Position numbers and translations under genes: made by a program. 64,000 nucleotides of DNA, taken from positions 99,514 through 163,513 of the forward strand of contig PDRY01000017.1 in NCBI GenBank assembly GCA_002748265.1. The letters run 5' to 3'. Origin of the DNA: Rhodobacterales bacterium (lineage in GTDB: Bacteria > Pseudomonadota > Alphaproteobacteria > Rhodobacterales > Rhodobacteraceae). A model generated the notes under the pieces. The model ran no database searches. It saw only the letters and a program-made list of their open reading frames with translations, and was not told the DNA's origin. This document shows, in pieces, positions 16,964-24,776 of this stretch (the stretch's first letter is position 1; each line of letters opens with the position of its first letter).

Positions 16964-18121
16964 TCAGGCGCTGACCGCGAAACTGGGCCAGTGGACCACG
17001 ACTTTGCCGTCCGAGACGATGGTCAGCGGCCCGAACTGAAGCAGCACGGCTTCGGACTGGTGCGGCCGCAGAAACACGAAATCGCCCGGAGCAACCGGAA
17101 TCTCGGCGCCCAGAAGCGCCTCCTGATTCGATGACCGCCCGAAGGTGGCGCTGTAGTGCAGGGGCGGATCCTCGGGCTCGGCCATCCAGTGGCCGCCATG
17201 GATGAACACCATCTGATCCCGGCTGCGGCGGATGAAGGTGCGGCCCAGAACGGGAAGCTGCGCGGGCATCGGCCCCTTGATGACGGGCGTTGCAATGAAG
17301 GCCGCCGGGACGTGATCCTTCAAAAGGTCGGTATCGAAATCCGTGGGTTTGAGCAGCGCGGAGCCGACAGAGACCTCATTGGCCAGCGTGGTGTCACCAT
17401 AGAGCCGATAGGTCGGGGAGCCCGCCGTGTTGAGGATCGCGCCATTCAGCGTGTCCTCACCCAAGGCGTCCTGCACCTGCTGCTTGGCCGTCCGATAAGC
17501 CTCCCACGCCGCGCGCTGCGCCCGTCCGCGCCAGCCCAGAAGGGTGGGGACCGAGGGGAGATGCGGCTCGTAGCCCATCAGACCGGCAAAGCGCAGCTCC
17601 GGCAGGCGGCTTAGGGTGGCAAGCGCCACGCTCAGGGCGTCGCCGGGGCGCAGGCCGCCGCGATGAAGACCCACGTCGATCTCTAGCGCCACATCCAGAG
17701 TGGCTCCAGCGGATCGCGCGATGGCGGCGTAGGTTTCGAGTCGCGCAGCGGTATCTACCAGCCACGTGATCCGATCCTCATTTCTGCGCTCGCCATCAAA
17801 ATAGGACTTAACGGCGGCTTCGATCAGCGGCTTGCCCCAAAGCTGGTGCGCGCCGGGAAGCTCTGCTGCGATCTGGCGCAGCATGGGCAGGTTGAAGGTC
17901 ATCAACCGGTCCGTTCCGGCGCGGGCCATGACATGAGCCAGAAGGGGTGTGGAGGGCAGGCTTTTCGCGACAATGCGCAGCCCCATGCCCGGAGGCAGGG
18001 CGCCGGTCACGGTGTCGATGTTGCGATCCAGCCGGTCCCGGTCGATCACCAGCGTGGGCGTGACAATGCCCGCATCCTTCAGCGCGCGGTCCAGCGTCGC
18101 GAAGTAGGTCTCTCGTCCCAT
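16964..18121 (-). CDS. Fold-III PLP enzyme (D-threonine aldolase / D-serine dehydratase-like)
   Basis: 385 residues. The N-terminal alanine-racemase-type barrel begins TPTLVIDRDRLDRNI, and the likely Schiff-base lysine is K53 in RIVAKSLPS. The C-terminal beta domain ends GDFVFLRPHQSEAVLLQFG. In DSD1-family enzymes a His-x-Cys pair in this last block binds the metal. Here the block reads HQS (His about 354), so the Cys is missing and the metal site may be altered or absent. The substrate is therefore open: D-threonine, D-serine or another D-amino acid. The gene starts 25 bp downstream of tRNA-His on the opposite strand (convergent). Confidence 0.78.
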   Translation of the reverse strand: MGRETYFATLDRALKDAGIVTPTLVIDRDRLDRNIDTVTGALPPGMGLRIVAKSLPSTPLLAHVMARAGTDRLMTFNLPMLRQIAAELPGAHQLWGKPLIEAAVKSYFDGERRNEDRITWLVDTAARLETYAAIARSAGATLDVALEIDVGLHRGGLRPGDALSVALATLSRLPELRFAGLMGYEPHLPSVPTLLGWRGRAQRAAWEAYRTAKQQVQDALGEDTLNGAILNTAGSPTYRLYGDTTLANEVSVGSALLKPTDFDTDLLKDHVPAAFIATPVIKGPMPAQLPVLGRTFIRRSRDQMVFIHGGHWMAEPEDPPLHYSATFGRSSNQEALLGAEIPVAPGDFVFLRPHQSEAVLLQFGPLTIVSDGKVVVHWPSFAVSA

Positions 18122-18182
18122 GATTGATCCTCCCCTCTTGAGCCTTGCCGCAAACGCGACGTCTGTCCACGTCGCCCCTGCG

Positions 18183-18482
18183 TCACGGGGTGATCTCGAT
18201 CTCCTGTCGCAGGGCGTTGGTGTTCAGATCATAGACGAGGATGCGCCCGTCCTGTGTCACCACGGCGGCCCATCCATCGCCTTGCGTGTAGGCCGTGGCT
18301 TGCGCGCCATCGGGCAGGGCCAGGCGGTCGGGCAAGGGCACCGGGGCGGCGTTCAGCTTGACGATCAGTGTGGTTATCAGCAAAGCGAAGCCCACGATCA
18401 TCACCACGGTCAACACGATCACCAGCCCCTTGAGCCATCTCAGGCCGGGGGGCAGGGTCAGATCGTCAGAGGGGGTTTCCAT
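18183..18482 (-). CDS. Single-pass membrane protein (DUF6476-like)
   Basis: 99 residues: a cytoplasmic N terminus (METPSDDLTLPPGLRWL), one membrane helix at about residues 18-41, and a small C-terminal domain of about 55 residues with a beta pattern that ends VYDLNTNALRQEIEITP. The family name is from memory; the function is unknown. Its ATG (18482-18480) overlaps the ATG of the divergent rluD gene by two bases, so the promoters of both genes must lie inside each other's coding region. Confidence 0.7.
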   Translation of the reverse strand: METPSDDLTLPPGLRWLKGLVIVLTVVMIVGFALLITTLIVKLNAAPVPLPDRLALPDGAQATAYTQGDGWAAVVTQDGRILVYDLNTNALRQEIEITP

Positions 18483-19497
18483 GTCCACGCGCTCCGTGCG
18501 GTTCACCATTGCGGCCAATCCGCCGCCCCGCCTTGATAAGGCGCTTGCTCGCGACGTGCCAGAGTCGGAGGCCCTGTCCCGCTCGCGGCTCGCCAAGCTG
18601 CTGGCCGATGGGGCGGTGCAGGTGAACGGCGCGATTGAAACCGGCGCGAAAGCCCGCGTGGCCGAAGGGGACGACATTGAGATCACCGTCGAGGTGATTG
18701 AGGCCGACCGGCTGGAGCCCGAAGCGATCCCGCTCGACATCCTGTTCGAGGACCCGGACCTGATCGTGGTGAACAAGCCCGCCGGGATGGTCGTCCACCC
18801 CGCGCCGGGATCGCCGCGCGGCACGTTGGTCAACGCGCTCATGGCCCATTGCGGCGATGATCTGTCCGGCATCGGCGGGGAGCGTCGCCCCGGCATCGTC
18901 CACCGCATCGACAAGGACACAAGCGGCTTGCTGGTCGTTGCCAAGTCCGACCGCGCCCATCACGGGCTGGCAGAACAGTTCGCCGATCACTCGGTCGAGC
19001 GGCTCTACCTCGCGCTGTGTCATGGTGTGCCGGACCCGGCGGATCCGCGCCTGCGGGGCCTGCGCGGGGTGAGTTTCGAGGGGGCGGTGATGAAGATCAC
19101 GACCCAGCTCGCCCGGCACAAGACCGACCGCCAGAAACAGGCCGTGCTCTGGAACGGAGGCCGCCATGCCGTGACCCGCGCCACATTGCGCGAGTCTTTC
19201 GGCGGTGTGGCCGCTCTGGTCGAATGTCGGCTCGAGACGGGGCGCACCCACCAGATCCGCGTTCACATGGCCTATACCGGCCACGGGTTGATCGGGGATC
19301 CGGTCTATGGCGGTGCGCGGCGACTGTCTGTGAAGGCCGTCGGAGAGGCCGGCGCCGAAGCGGCCCGCGCCTTCCCGCGCCAGGCGCTCCATGCTGCCAC
19401 GCTGGGTTTCGTGCACCCGGTCAGCGGCGACACCCTGCGCTTCGAGTCGCCCATGCCCGATGACTTGGCTGCGCTCCTTGCCGTGCTGCGGGGCTGA
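18481..19497 (+). CDS. rluD: RluD/RluA family 23S rRNA pseudouridine synthase
   Basis: 338 residues. An N-terminal S4 RNA-binding domain (residues about 30-80, SRSRLAKLLADGAVQVNG) is followed by the catalytic domain with the motif HRIDKDTSGLLVVAKSD, whose Asp is the catalytic residue, and RLETGRTHQIRVHMA. RluD modifies helix 69 of 23S rRNA. The domain order fits RluD better than RluA, which lacks S4, although RluC shares it. The start ATG at 18481 has GAGGGGG upstream and overlaps the divergent gene. Confidence 0.88.
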   Translation: MSTRSVRFTIAANPPPRLDKALARDVPESEALSRSRLAKLLADGAVQVNGAIETGAKARVAEGDDIEITVEVIEADRLEPEAIPLDILFEDPDLIVVNKPAGMVVHPAPGSPRGTLVNALMAHCGDDLSGIGGERRPGIVHRIDKDTSGLLVVAKSDRAHHGLAEQFADHSVERLYLALCHGVPDPADPRLRGLRGVSFEGAVMKITTQLARHKTDRQKQAVLWNGGRHAVTRATLRESFGGVAALVECRLETGRTHQIRVHMAYTGHGLIGDPVYGGARRLSVKAVGEAGAEAARAFPRQALHAATLGFVHPVSGDTLRFESPMPDDLAALLAVLRG

Positions 19498-19593
19498 TTG
19501 ACGGAACCTGAGCACGCGGGCTGCGTTGATCTACACAACGTCGTGATAGCTCTGTCATTTCCTGACTAAAAAAGACAATTATAGCGCTAACCC

Positions 19594-19621
19594 TTGACGT
19601 GCTCCGTGCGCGCTCTAAATC
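19594..19621 (+). promoter_or_regulatory. Candidate promoter of rpoH
   Basis: TTGACG at 19594-19599, a 16-base spacer, then TAAATC at 19616-19621, which lies 38 bases before the rpoH start. The -35 is good and the -10 is weak. It sits in the 161-bp gap between rluD and rpoH. Confidence 0.4.
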
Positions 19622-19658
19622 TAATGTTAATACGATCAACATTCCCGTGAGGACAGTG

Positions 19659-20555
19659 ATGAGCACCTATGCAAATCTTCCGGCCCCGTCGCCTGAACAG
19701 GGGCTAAATCGCTATCTTCAGGAAATCCGGAAGTTCCCGCTTCTGGAGCCTGAAGAAGAATACATGCTGGCCAAACGCTGGGTCGATCATGAGGACAGCG
19801 AAGCGGCGCATAAGATGGTCACCAGCCATCTGCGCCTGGCTGCCAAGATCGCCATGGGCTATCGCGGCTACGGCCTGCCGCAGGCCGAAGTCATCAGCGA
19901 AGCCAATGTGGGCCTGATGCAGGCCGTGAAGCGGTTCGACCCTGAAAAGGGCTTCCGTCTTGCGACCTACGCCATGTGGTGGATCCGCGCCTCGATTCAG
20001 GAATACATCCTGCGGTCTTGGTCCTTGGTGAAGCTCGGCACGACCTCCGCTCAAAAGAAGCTGTTCTTCAACCTGCGCAAGGCCAAGGCCCGCATCGGCG
20101 CCCTGGAAGAGGGCGATCTGCGCCCCGAGAACGTCAAGCGCATCGCGACCGATCTGGGCGTGACCGAGGATGAGGTGATCTCCATGAACCGGCGCATGTC
20201 GGGTGGGGACGCATCGCTGAACGCGACCATCGGCTCGGATGATGACGGCACCGCGCAGTGGCAGGACTGGCTGGAGGACGAAGATGCCGACCAGGCCGGG
20301 GACTATGCCGAACGCGATGAGCTGGAGACCCGCCGCGCCATGCTGGCTGAGGCCATGGATGTTCTGAACGACCGTGAGCGCGACATCCTTCAGCAACGCC
20401 GCCTGAGCGATGAGACCGTGACGCTCGAAGACCTCTCGGGCCAATACGATGTGTCGCGCGAGCGCATCCGCCAGATCGAGGTCCGCGCCTTTGAGAAAAT
20501 CCAGAGCCGCATGAAGGAACTGGCCAAGGAACGCGGGATGCTGGAGCCCGCCTAA
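19659..20555 (+). CDS. rpoH: RNA polymerase heat-shock sigma factor RpoH (sigma-32)
   Basis: 298 residues. Region 2 is complete (VTSHLRLAAKIAMGYRGYG, FRLATYAMWWIRASIQEY), and the RpoH box QKKLFFNLRK at residues 132-141 separates it from the housekeeping sigma. Region 4.2 carries the helix-turn-helix (VSRERIRQIEVRAFEKIQ). I start at the ATG at 19659 (MSTYANLPAPS) with GAGG seven bases upstream; the frame is open 20 codons earlier without a good site. Alphaproteobacteria often carry two RpoH paralogues, and which one this is cannot be told here. Confidence 0.95.
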   Translation: MSTYANLPAPSPEQGLNRYLQEIRKFPLLEPEEEYMLAKRWVDHEDSEAAHKMVTSHLRLAAKIAMGYRGYGLPQAEVISEANVGLMQAVKRFDPEKGFRLATYAMWWIRASIQEYILRSWSLVKLGTTSAQKKLFFNLRKAKARIGALEEGDLRPENVKRIATDLGVTEDEVISMNRRMSGGDASLNATIGSDDDGTAQWQDWLEDEDADQAGDYAERDELETRRAMLAEAMDVLNDRERDILQQRRLSDETVTLEDLSGQYDVSRERIRQIEVRAFEKIQSRMKELAKERGMLEPA

Positions 20556-20667
20556 GTCCCCGCGGGCCCGGCTGAGCGACTTTGCCGGGCGCGCGCCACC
20601 TTCCCCTTGAGTTTTTCAGGCGCAAACCGCACATGTTGGGGCAGGGTCCCGTCGGGAGGTGATTTGA

Positions 20668-20964
20668 ATGCAGAATGAAAAGATTGACGGCCGCATTCAC
20701 GGCCCCCAGCTCGAGACCGAGCCTGACAACCTGCTGATGCGGGTGCTCTATTCCATCCTGATCGCGATGATGATCGGCTTGACGCAGTCGGTGCTGACAG
20801 TGATCACCCTGATCCAAATCGTGATCATGGCGCTCAACAAGGGCACTCCGAACGAGAATCTTGCCGATTTCGGCACCGATCTGGGCGTTTGGCTGGCCAA
20901 GGCTGTGCGCTACCTGACGGCCGCCAGTCACGTCAAACCCTGGCCCTGGACGGAACTGGACTGA
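20668..20964 (+). CDS. DUF4389 domain membrane protein
   Basis: 98 residues with one long hydrophobic stretch (about residues 24-55, LMRVLYSILIAMMIGLTQSVLTVITLIQIV) probably forming one or two helices, flanked by polar ends. The layout and the block NKGTPNENLADF match DUF4389, a family of unknown function common in proteobacteria. GGGAGGTGA sits six bases before the ATG. It is convergent with pepF, with an intergenic repeat between them. Confidence 0.8.
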   Translation: MQNEKIDGRIHGPQLETEPDNLLMRVLYSILIAMMIGLTQSVLTVITLIQIVIMALNKGTPNENLADFGTDLGVWLAKAVRYLTAASHVKPWPWTELD

Positions 20965-20972
20965 CAGCCCGG

Positions 20973-21026
20973 TCTCTTTTGACCTGAAATATCCCGAAAG
21001 GGTGGGGAGAGCAGAGCTCTCCCCCA
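20973..21026 (-). repeat. Intergenic repeat, copy 1
   Basis: On the minus strand it reads hairpin GGGGAGAGC/GCTCTCCCC, then TTTCGGGATATTTCAGGTCAAAAGAG. It shares the GGATATTT-(6-7)-CAAAAGA core and the preceding GC-rich hairpin with copies at 29198-29253 and 38531-38592. It lies between two convergent genes. Confidence 0.7.
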
Positions 21027-21056
21027 ACCGGTCGCGCCCAGAGGGCGCGAAACCAC

Positions 21057-22844
21057 TTATTCCATCGCTTCCAGCTCGGCGATCATTTCTTCGATCATCG
21101 ACAGCCCTTTGTCCCAGAAGGCAGGGTCCGACGCGTCCAGTCCGAACGGCGCCAGAAGCTCCGTGTGGTGCTTGGACCCGCCCGCTGACAGCAGGTCGAA
21201 ATAGCGGTCTTCGAACCCTTCGGGCTGTTCGCGATAGGCGGCGTAGAGAGCATTCACCAACCCGTCCCCGAACGCATAGGCGTAGACGTAGAACGCCGAA
21301 TGGACGAAATGCGGGATATAGGCCCAGTAGGTCTCGTAGCCTTCCATGAAGTCGAAGACTGGCCCGAGGCTCTCGGCCTGCACGCTCATCCACAGGGCGC
21401 TGATGTCATCCGGGGTCAGCTCGCCTTCCTCGCGCCGCGCGGCGTGGAGCTTGCACTCGAAATCGTAGAACGCGATCTGGCGCACGACCGTGTTGATCAT
21501 GTCCTCGACCTTGCCCGCCAGCAGCACCTTGCGCTCTTCCTGGGTGTCGGCCTGCGCCAGAAGCTTCTGGAAGGTCAGCATCTCTCCGAAGACGCTCGCC
21601 GTTTCGGCCAGGGTCAGAGGCGTGCGGCTGAGCAATTCGCCCTGACCGGCTGCCAGCCGCTGATGCACGCCGTGGCCCAGCTCATGCGCCAGGGTCATCA
21701 CGTCGCGCGGTTTGCCCAGGTAGTTGAGCATCACGTAAGGGTGCGCATCCGCAACGGTGGGGTGCGCGAACGCTCCGGGTGCCTTGCCCGGCTTCACGCC
21801 CGCGTCGATCCAGCCCTTGTCAAAGAACGGCTCGGCCAGCTCGGCCATGCGCGGATCGAACCCGCCATAGGCCTCCATCACGGTGCTGCGCGCCTCGTCC
21901 CAGCCGATCTTGCGGTCGCTCTCCAGAGGCAGCGGCGCGTTGCGGTCCCAGACCTGCATCCGCTCCAGTCCCAGCCATTTGGCCTTGAGCGCGTAGTAGC
22001 GGTGCGACAGGCGCGGATAGGCGGCGACCACGGCGTCGCGCAGGGCCTGCACCACCTCGGGCTCCACATCGTTAGAGAGGTGGCGGGCCGATTGCGGCGT
22101 GTCGAACCTGCGCCAACGGTCCTCAATCTCACCGGCCTTGGCCAGCGTGTTGTGGATGCGCGAGAACAGCGGCAGATTTTGCCCCAGCGTGGCCGCGACG
22201 GCGCGAGCGCCGGCCTCCCGGCGGGCGCGGTCCTGCTCGGTGAGAAGGTTCAGAACCTCCTCCATGCCCATGTCTTCGCCGTCCACGTCAAAGCGCAGCG
22301 CGGCGATGGTCTCATCGAACAGGGTCACCCAGGCGCTGTCCACCGGGCCGCGGTCGTGCTGGTACTGCTCAAGCTCGGCCGAGAGCTGGTGCGGCTTGAG
22401 CTTGCGGATCTTGTCGAACACCGGCTTGTAGCGCGCCAGATCGGCATTGGCGGCAAAAAGCGGATCGAAATGACCGTCCGGCAGGGCGCCGATTTCGAGA
22501 TCCCAGAAGATCAGCGGGCGCGTGGCATCGGTGATGCGCGCCTGCGCGTCGGCCAGAAACTTGGTCCGGGACGGATCGGTCGTGGCCTGGGCGTAGCGCA
22601 GATAGGCGTAGGACATCAGCCGCCCGCCCTTCAGGTCGATCTGCTCGTAATCCTGCATCGCCGTGACCCAGCCCGCCGCGTCCAGATCGGCCAGCTTGCC
22701 GTCAAAGGCTGCGGCGAAATCGGAGCAGGCACGTTCTACAAAGGCCATGTCGGCCTCGATCTCGGGGGCGTCAGGGGCGGGGTAGAGGTCCGTCAGATCC
22801 CATTCGGGAAGATCGCCAAAGGGCGTGTCGGTCTCGTCCAGCAT
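21057..22844 (-). CDS. pepF: Oligoendopeptidase F (M3 family zinc peptidase)
   Basis: 595 residues, the normal length for M3B PepF. The zinc-binding HELGH motif is at about residues 387-391 (TLAHELGHGVHQRL), with the third ligand region in the conserved SVFGEM block about 30 residues later (LAETASVFGEMLTF). It cleaves oligopeptides in the cytosol. It is a single gene with 61 bp to the next upstream gene on the same strand (the alpha/beta hydrolase). Confidence 0.94.
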   Translation of the reverse strand: MLDETDTPFGDLPEWDLTDLYPAPDAPEIEADMAFVERACSDFAAAFDGKLADLDAAGWVTAMQDYEQIDLKGGRLMSYAYLRYAQATTDPSRTKFLADAQARITDATRPLIFWDLEIGALPDGHFDPLFAANADLARYKPVFDKIRKLKPHQLSAELEQYQHDRGPVDSAWVTLFDETIAALRFDVDGEDMGMEEVLNLLTEQDRARREAGARAVAATLGQNLPLFSRIHNTLAKAGEIEDRWRRFDTPQSARHLSNDVEPEVVQALRDAVVAAYPRLSHRYYALKAKWLGLERMQVWDRNAPLPLESDRKIGWDEARSTVMEAYGGFDPRMAELAEPFFDKGWIDAGVKPGKAPGAFAHPTVADAHPYVMLNYLGKPRDVMTLAHELGHGVHQRLAAGQGELLSRTPLTLAETASVFGEMLTFQKLLAQADTQEERKVLLAGKVEDMINTVVRQIAFYDFECKLHAARREEGELTPDDISALWMSVQAESLGPVFDFMEGYETYWAYIPHFVHSAFYVYAYAFGDGLVNALYAAYREQPEGFEDRYFDLLSAGGSKHHTELLAPFGLDASDPAFWDKGLSMIEEMIAELEAME

Positions 22845-22905
22845 TGCGGTGTCCTTTCCTCTGTTGCCTGCAACCTAAGGGCCGCCGGGGGCAGGGAAAA
22901 GGGGC

Positions 22906-23838
22906 TCAGGCGCGATGCTGGTCGAACAGGTCCACAATCTTGCGCATCGAGGGGCCGCGCACCTCTGGCGGCTCCATCAGAACCTCGTGGCGCAGCCCGT
23001 CCAGGACGACCAGCTCCCCTTCGGGCCAATGGGCCATGCGCGTTTCGATCCGCGACGGGTCGACGATCTTTTCGTCCGTGCCCAGGAAGGTCACGACCGG
23101 CGTGCGCGGCGACGGCATGAGGCTCAGGCTCCGAGTTTCCTTGAGCGCCTCATCCAGCCAATGCAGCGACGGCCCGCCCAGCGAAAGCTCGGGATGGGAG
23201 GCGACCTGCGTGCGCATCCAGTCCCAAGTGGCCGGGTCGGTGGTAAGCGTGTTGTCTTCGAACGTGCCCCGCTTGAAGACGCTCTCCCCGGCCTGGCCGG
23301 GCGGATAGAGATGCGACAGCCCCACACGGCGCGACAAGGCCGACAGGCCCGTGGCGAACGGGCGCAGCGCGTTGGACATCTGGATGCCCCACATGGGCGC
23401 GGAAAACGCAGCGGCGGCAAAAGGGTTGTCCGTCATCAGGGCGCGCAGCCCGATGCACCCGCCCATGGAATGGGCCAGCATGAACCAAGGGCGCGGCAGG
23501 CCACGGGCCTCGGCCTCTTTGAGCACGACGGCCAGGTCATCCTGGTAGTCGCTGAATTCATCGACATGGCCCGCGCCGGGATCGTCATGGATCCGGTCGG
23601 CCAGCCCCTGTCCGCGCCAGTCGATGGCAAGCGCAGCGTAGCCCATCGCCGCCAGATCAGCGGCGATGGGGCCATATTTTTCAGTGTACTCTGTGCGCCC
23701 CGGCAGGATGAAGACGGTGCCCTTGGCCTCGGCCAGGGGCCATAGAACGCAGCGCAGCCGCACGTTGTCCTTGGTGGTCAGCCAGATGGCTTCGCCATCG
23801 GGCCCGTCCGCAACATCCGCGAAATAGGGCGCGTTCAT
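22906..23838 (-). CDS. Alpha/beta hydrolase (lysophospholipase / S33-type)
   Basis: 310 residues. The oxyanion block is PGRTEYTEKYGP, and the nucleophile elbow is AHSMGG (GHSMGG-like), followed by the acid and His in the C-terminal part (LDGLRHEVLMEP). These features match the serine-aminopeptidase S33 / monoacylglycerol-lipase-like group often annotated PldB. The start is either of two adjacent ATGs; I used the second (23838). It follows the SCP2 gene with almost no gap, so the two are probably one transcript. The substrate is not predictable. Confidence 0.85.
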   Translation of the reverse strand: MNAPYFADVADGPDGEAIWLTTKDNVRLRCVLWPLAEAKGTVFILPGRTEYTEKYGPIAADLAAMGYAALAIDWRGQGLADRIHDDPGAGHVDEFSDYQDDLAVVLKEAEARGLPRPWFMLAHSMGGCIGLRALMTDNPFAAAAFSAPMWGIQMSNALRPFATGLSALSRRVGLSHLYPPGQAGESVFKRGTFEDNTLTTDPATWDWMRTQVASHPELSLGGPSLHWLDEALKETRSLSLMPSPRTPVVTFLGTDEKIVDPSRIETRMAHWPEGELVVLDGLRHEVLMEPPEVRGPSMRKIVDLFDQHRA

Positions 23839-23842
23839 CAAT

Positions 23843-24130
23843 TCAGAGAACCCCGGCCAGCTTCATGGCCATGCCCATGTCGCCGTCGATGGTCAGTTTG
23901 CCGGTCATGAAGGCGGTGGTCGGGTTTTCTTCGCCGTCCATCATGGCCTGGAAGGTTTCCGCAGAGGCGGTCATCGTCACGTCGGCATCGTCATCGGACG
24001 CACGGGCGCCATTGTCATCGACAATGATCGAACCTTCGCCTTCGATGACGAATTTGGCGGTGCCGCCGATGGACTGACCCTCCAGCTTTTCGTTCAGTTT
24101 CTCGACGGCCGTGTTGATCGCATCGCTCAT
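23843..24130 (-). CDS. SCP2 sterol-binding domain protein
   Basis: 95-residue stand-alone SCP2 domain, a small lipid-binding fold. The pattern TAKFVIEGEGSIIVDDNGAR, then FMTGKLTIDGDMGMAMKL is the typical bacterial form. AAAGGGAG lies eight bases before the ATG. It is first in a two-gene unit with the alpha/beta hydrolase, which suggests handling of a lipid or acyl substrate, though the ligand is unknown. Confidence 0.9.
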   Translation of the reverse strand: MSDAINTAVEKLNEKLEGQSIGGTAKFVIEGEGSIIVDDNGARASDDDADVTMTASAETFQAMMDGEENPTTAFMTGKLTIDGDMGMAMKLAGVL

Positions 24131-24204
24131 GGAAAACTCCCTTTTTCCGTTATGTGATGAAGCGGGGCTGTTTTTCCCGCCGCATCGGGTGCTACATCCA
24201 AGAT

Positions 24205-24762
24205 ATGAGGTCTGGGACAAGCTGCATCAATTCTTTCGTCGCGGCAATCGTGCTGGCGGTGGGTTATTCCTTGCCTGTCGCCGCGCAAGATACGCTGGAC
24301 ACGCTGTTTTCCGATCTGGCCACGGCCAATCCGGAGACGGCGGAGTATGTCGCGGGACGGATTCGCACGCGCTTTGCGCAGAGCGGGTCGCCGACGCTCG
24401 ATCTGTTGCTTGAGCGGGGGCGCGACGCGCTTGAGGCGGGCGATGCGCTCACAGCCGCAGGGCATCTGACCGCGCTGACGGACCATGCGCCCGATTTCGC
24501 CGAAGGTTTCGCAACGCGGGCAAGCGCGTTCTTTGCGCTCGGGCTCTATGGCCCCGCGCTTGATGACCTGCGGCGCACGCTGATCCTGGAGCCGCGCCAT
24601 TTCGATGCGCTGCAAGGCGTCGCCGTGATCCTGGAAGAGACCGGAGACCCCAAGCAGGCCCGTGCTGCGTGGCAGCAGGTGCAGGCGATCCACCCGCAGT
24701 CAAGCGAGGCGGCCGAGGCGCTCGCGCGGCTTGCCTTGCAGCTAGATGGCGAAGACGCCTGA
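24205..24762 (+). CDS. Periplasmic TPR-repeat protein
   Basis: 185 residues. An N-terminal signal peptide (MRSGTSCINSFVAAIVLAVGYSLPVAAQ) is followed by about three tetratricopeptide-like helical pairs (LERGRDALEAGDALTAAGHLTAL; TRASAFFALGLYGPALDDL; GVAVILEETGDPKQARAAW). It probably serves as a protein-interaction scaffold in the periplasm. The start at 24205 is chosen because it gives a clean signal peptide. It ends 14 bp before the SUV3-like helicase and is likely co-transcribed with it. Confidence 0.75.
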   Translation: MRSGTSCINSFVAAIVLAVGYSLPVAAQDTLDTLFSDLATANPETAEYVAGRIRTRFAQSGSPTLDLLLERGRDALEAGDALTAAGHLTALTDHAPDFAEGFATRASAFFALGLYGPALDDLRRTLILEPRHFDALQGVAVILEETGDPKQARAAWQQVQAIHPQSSEAAEALARLALQLDGEDA

Positions 24763-24776
24763 GCAGGGAGCACCCA

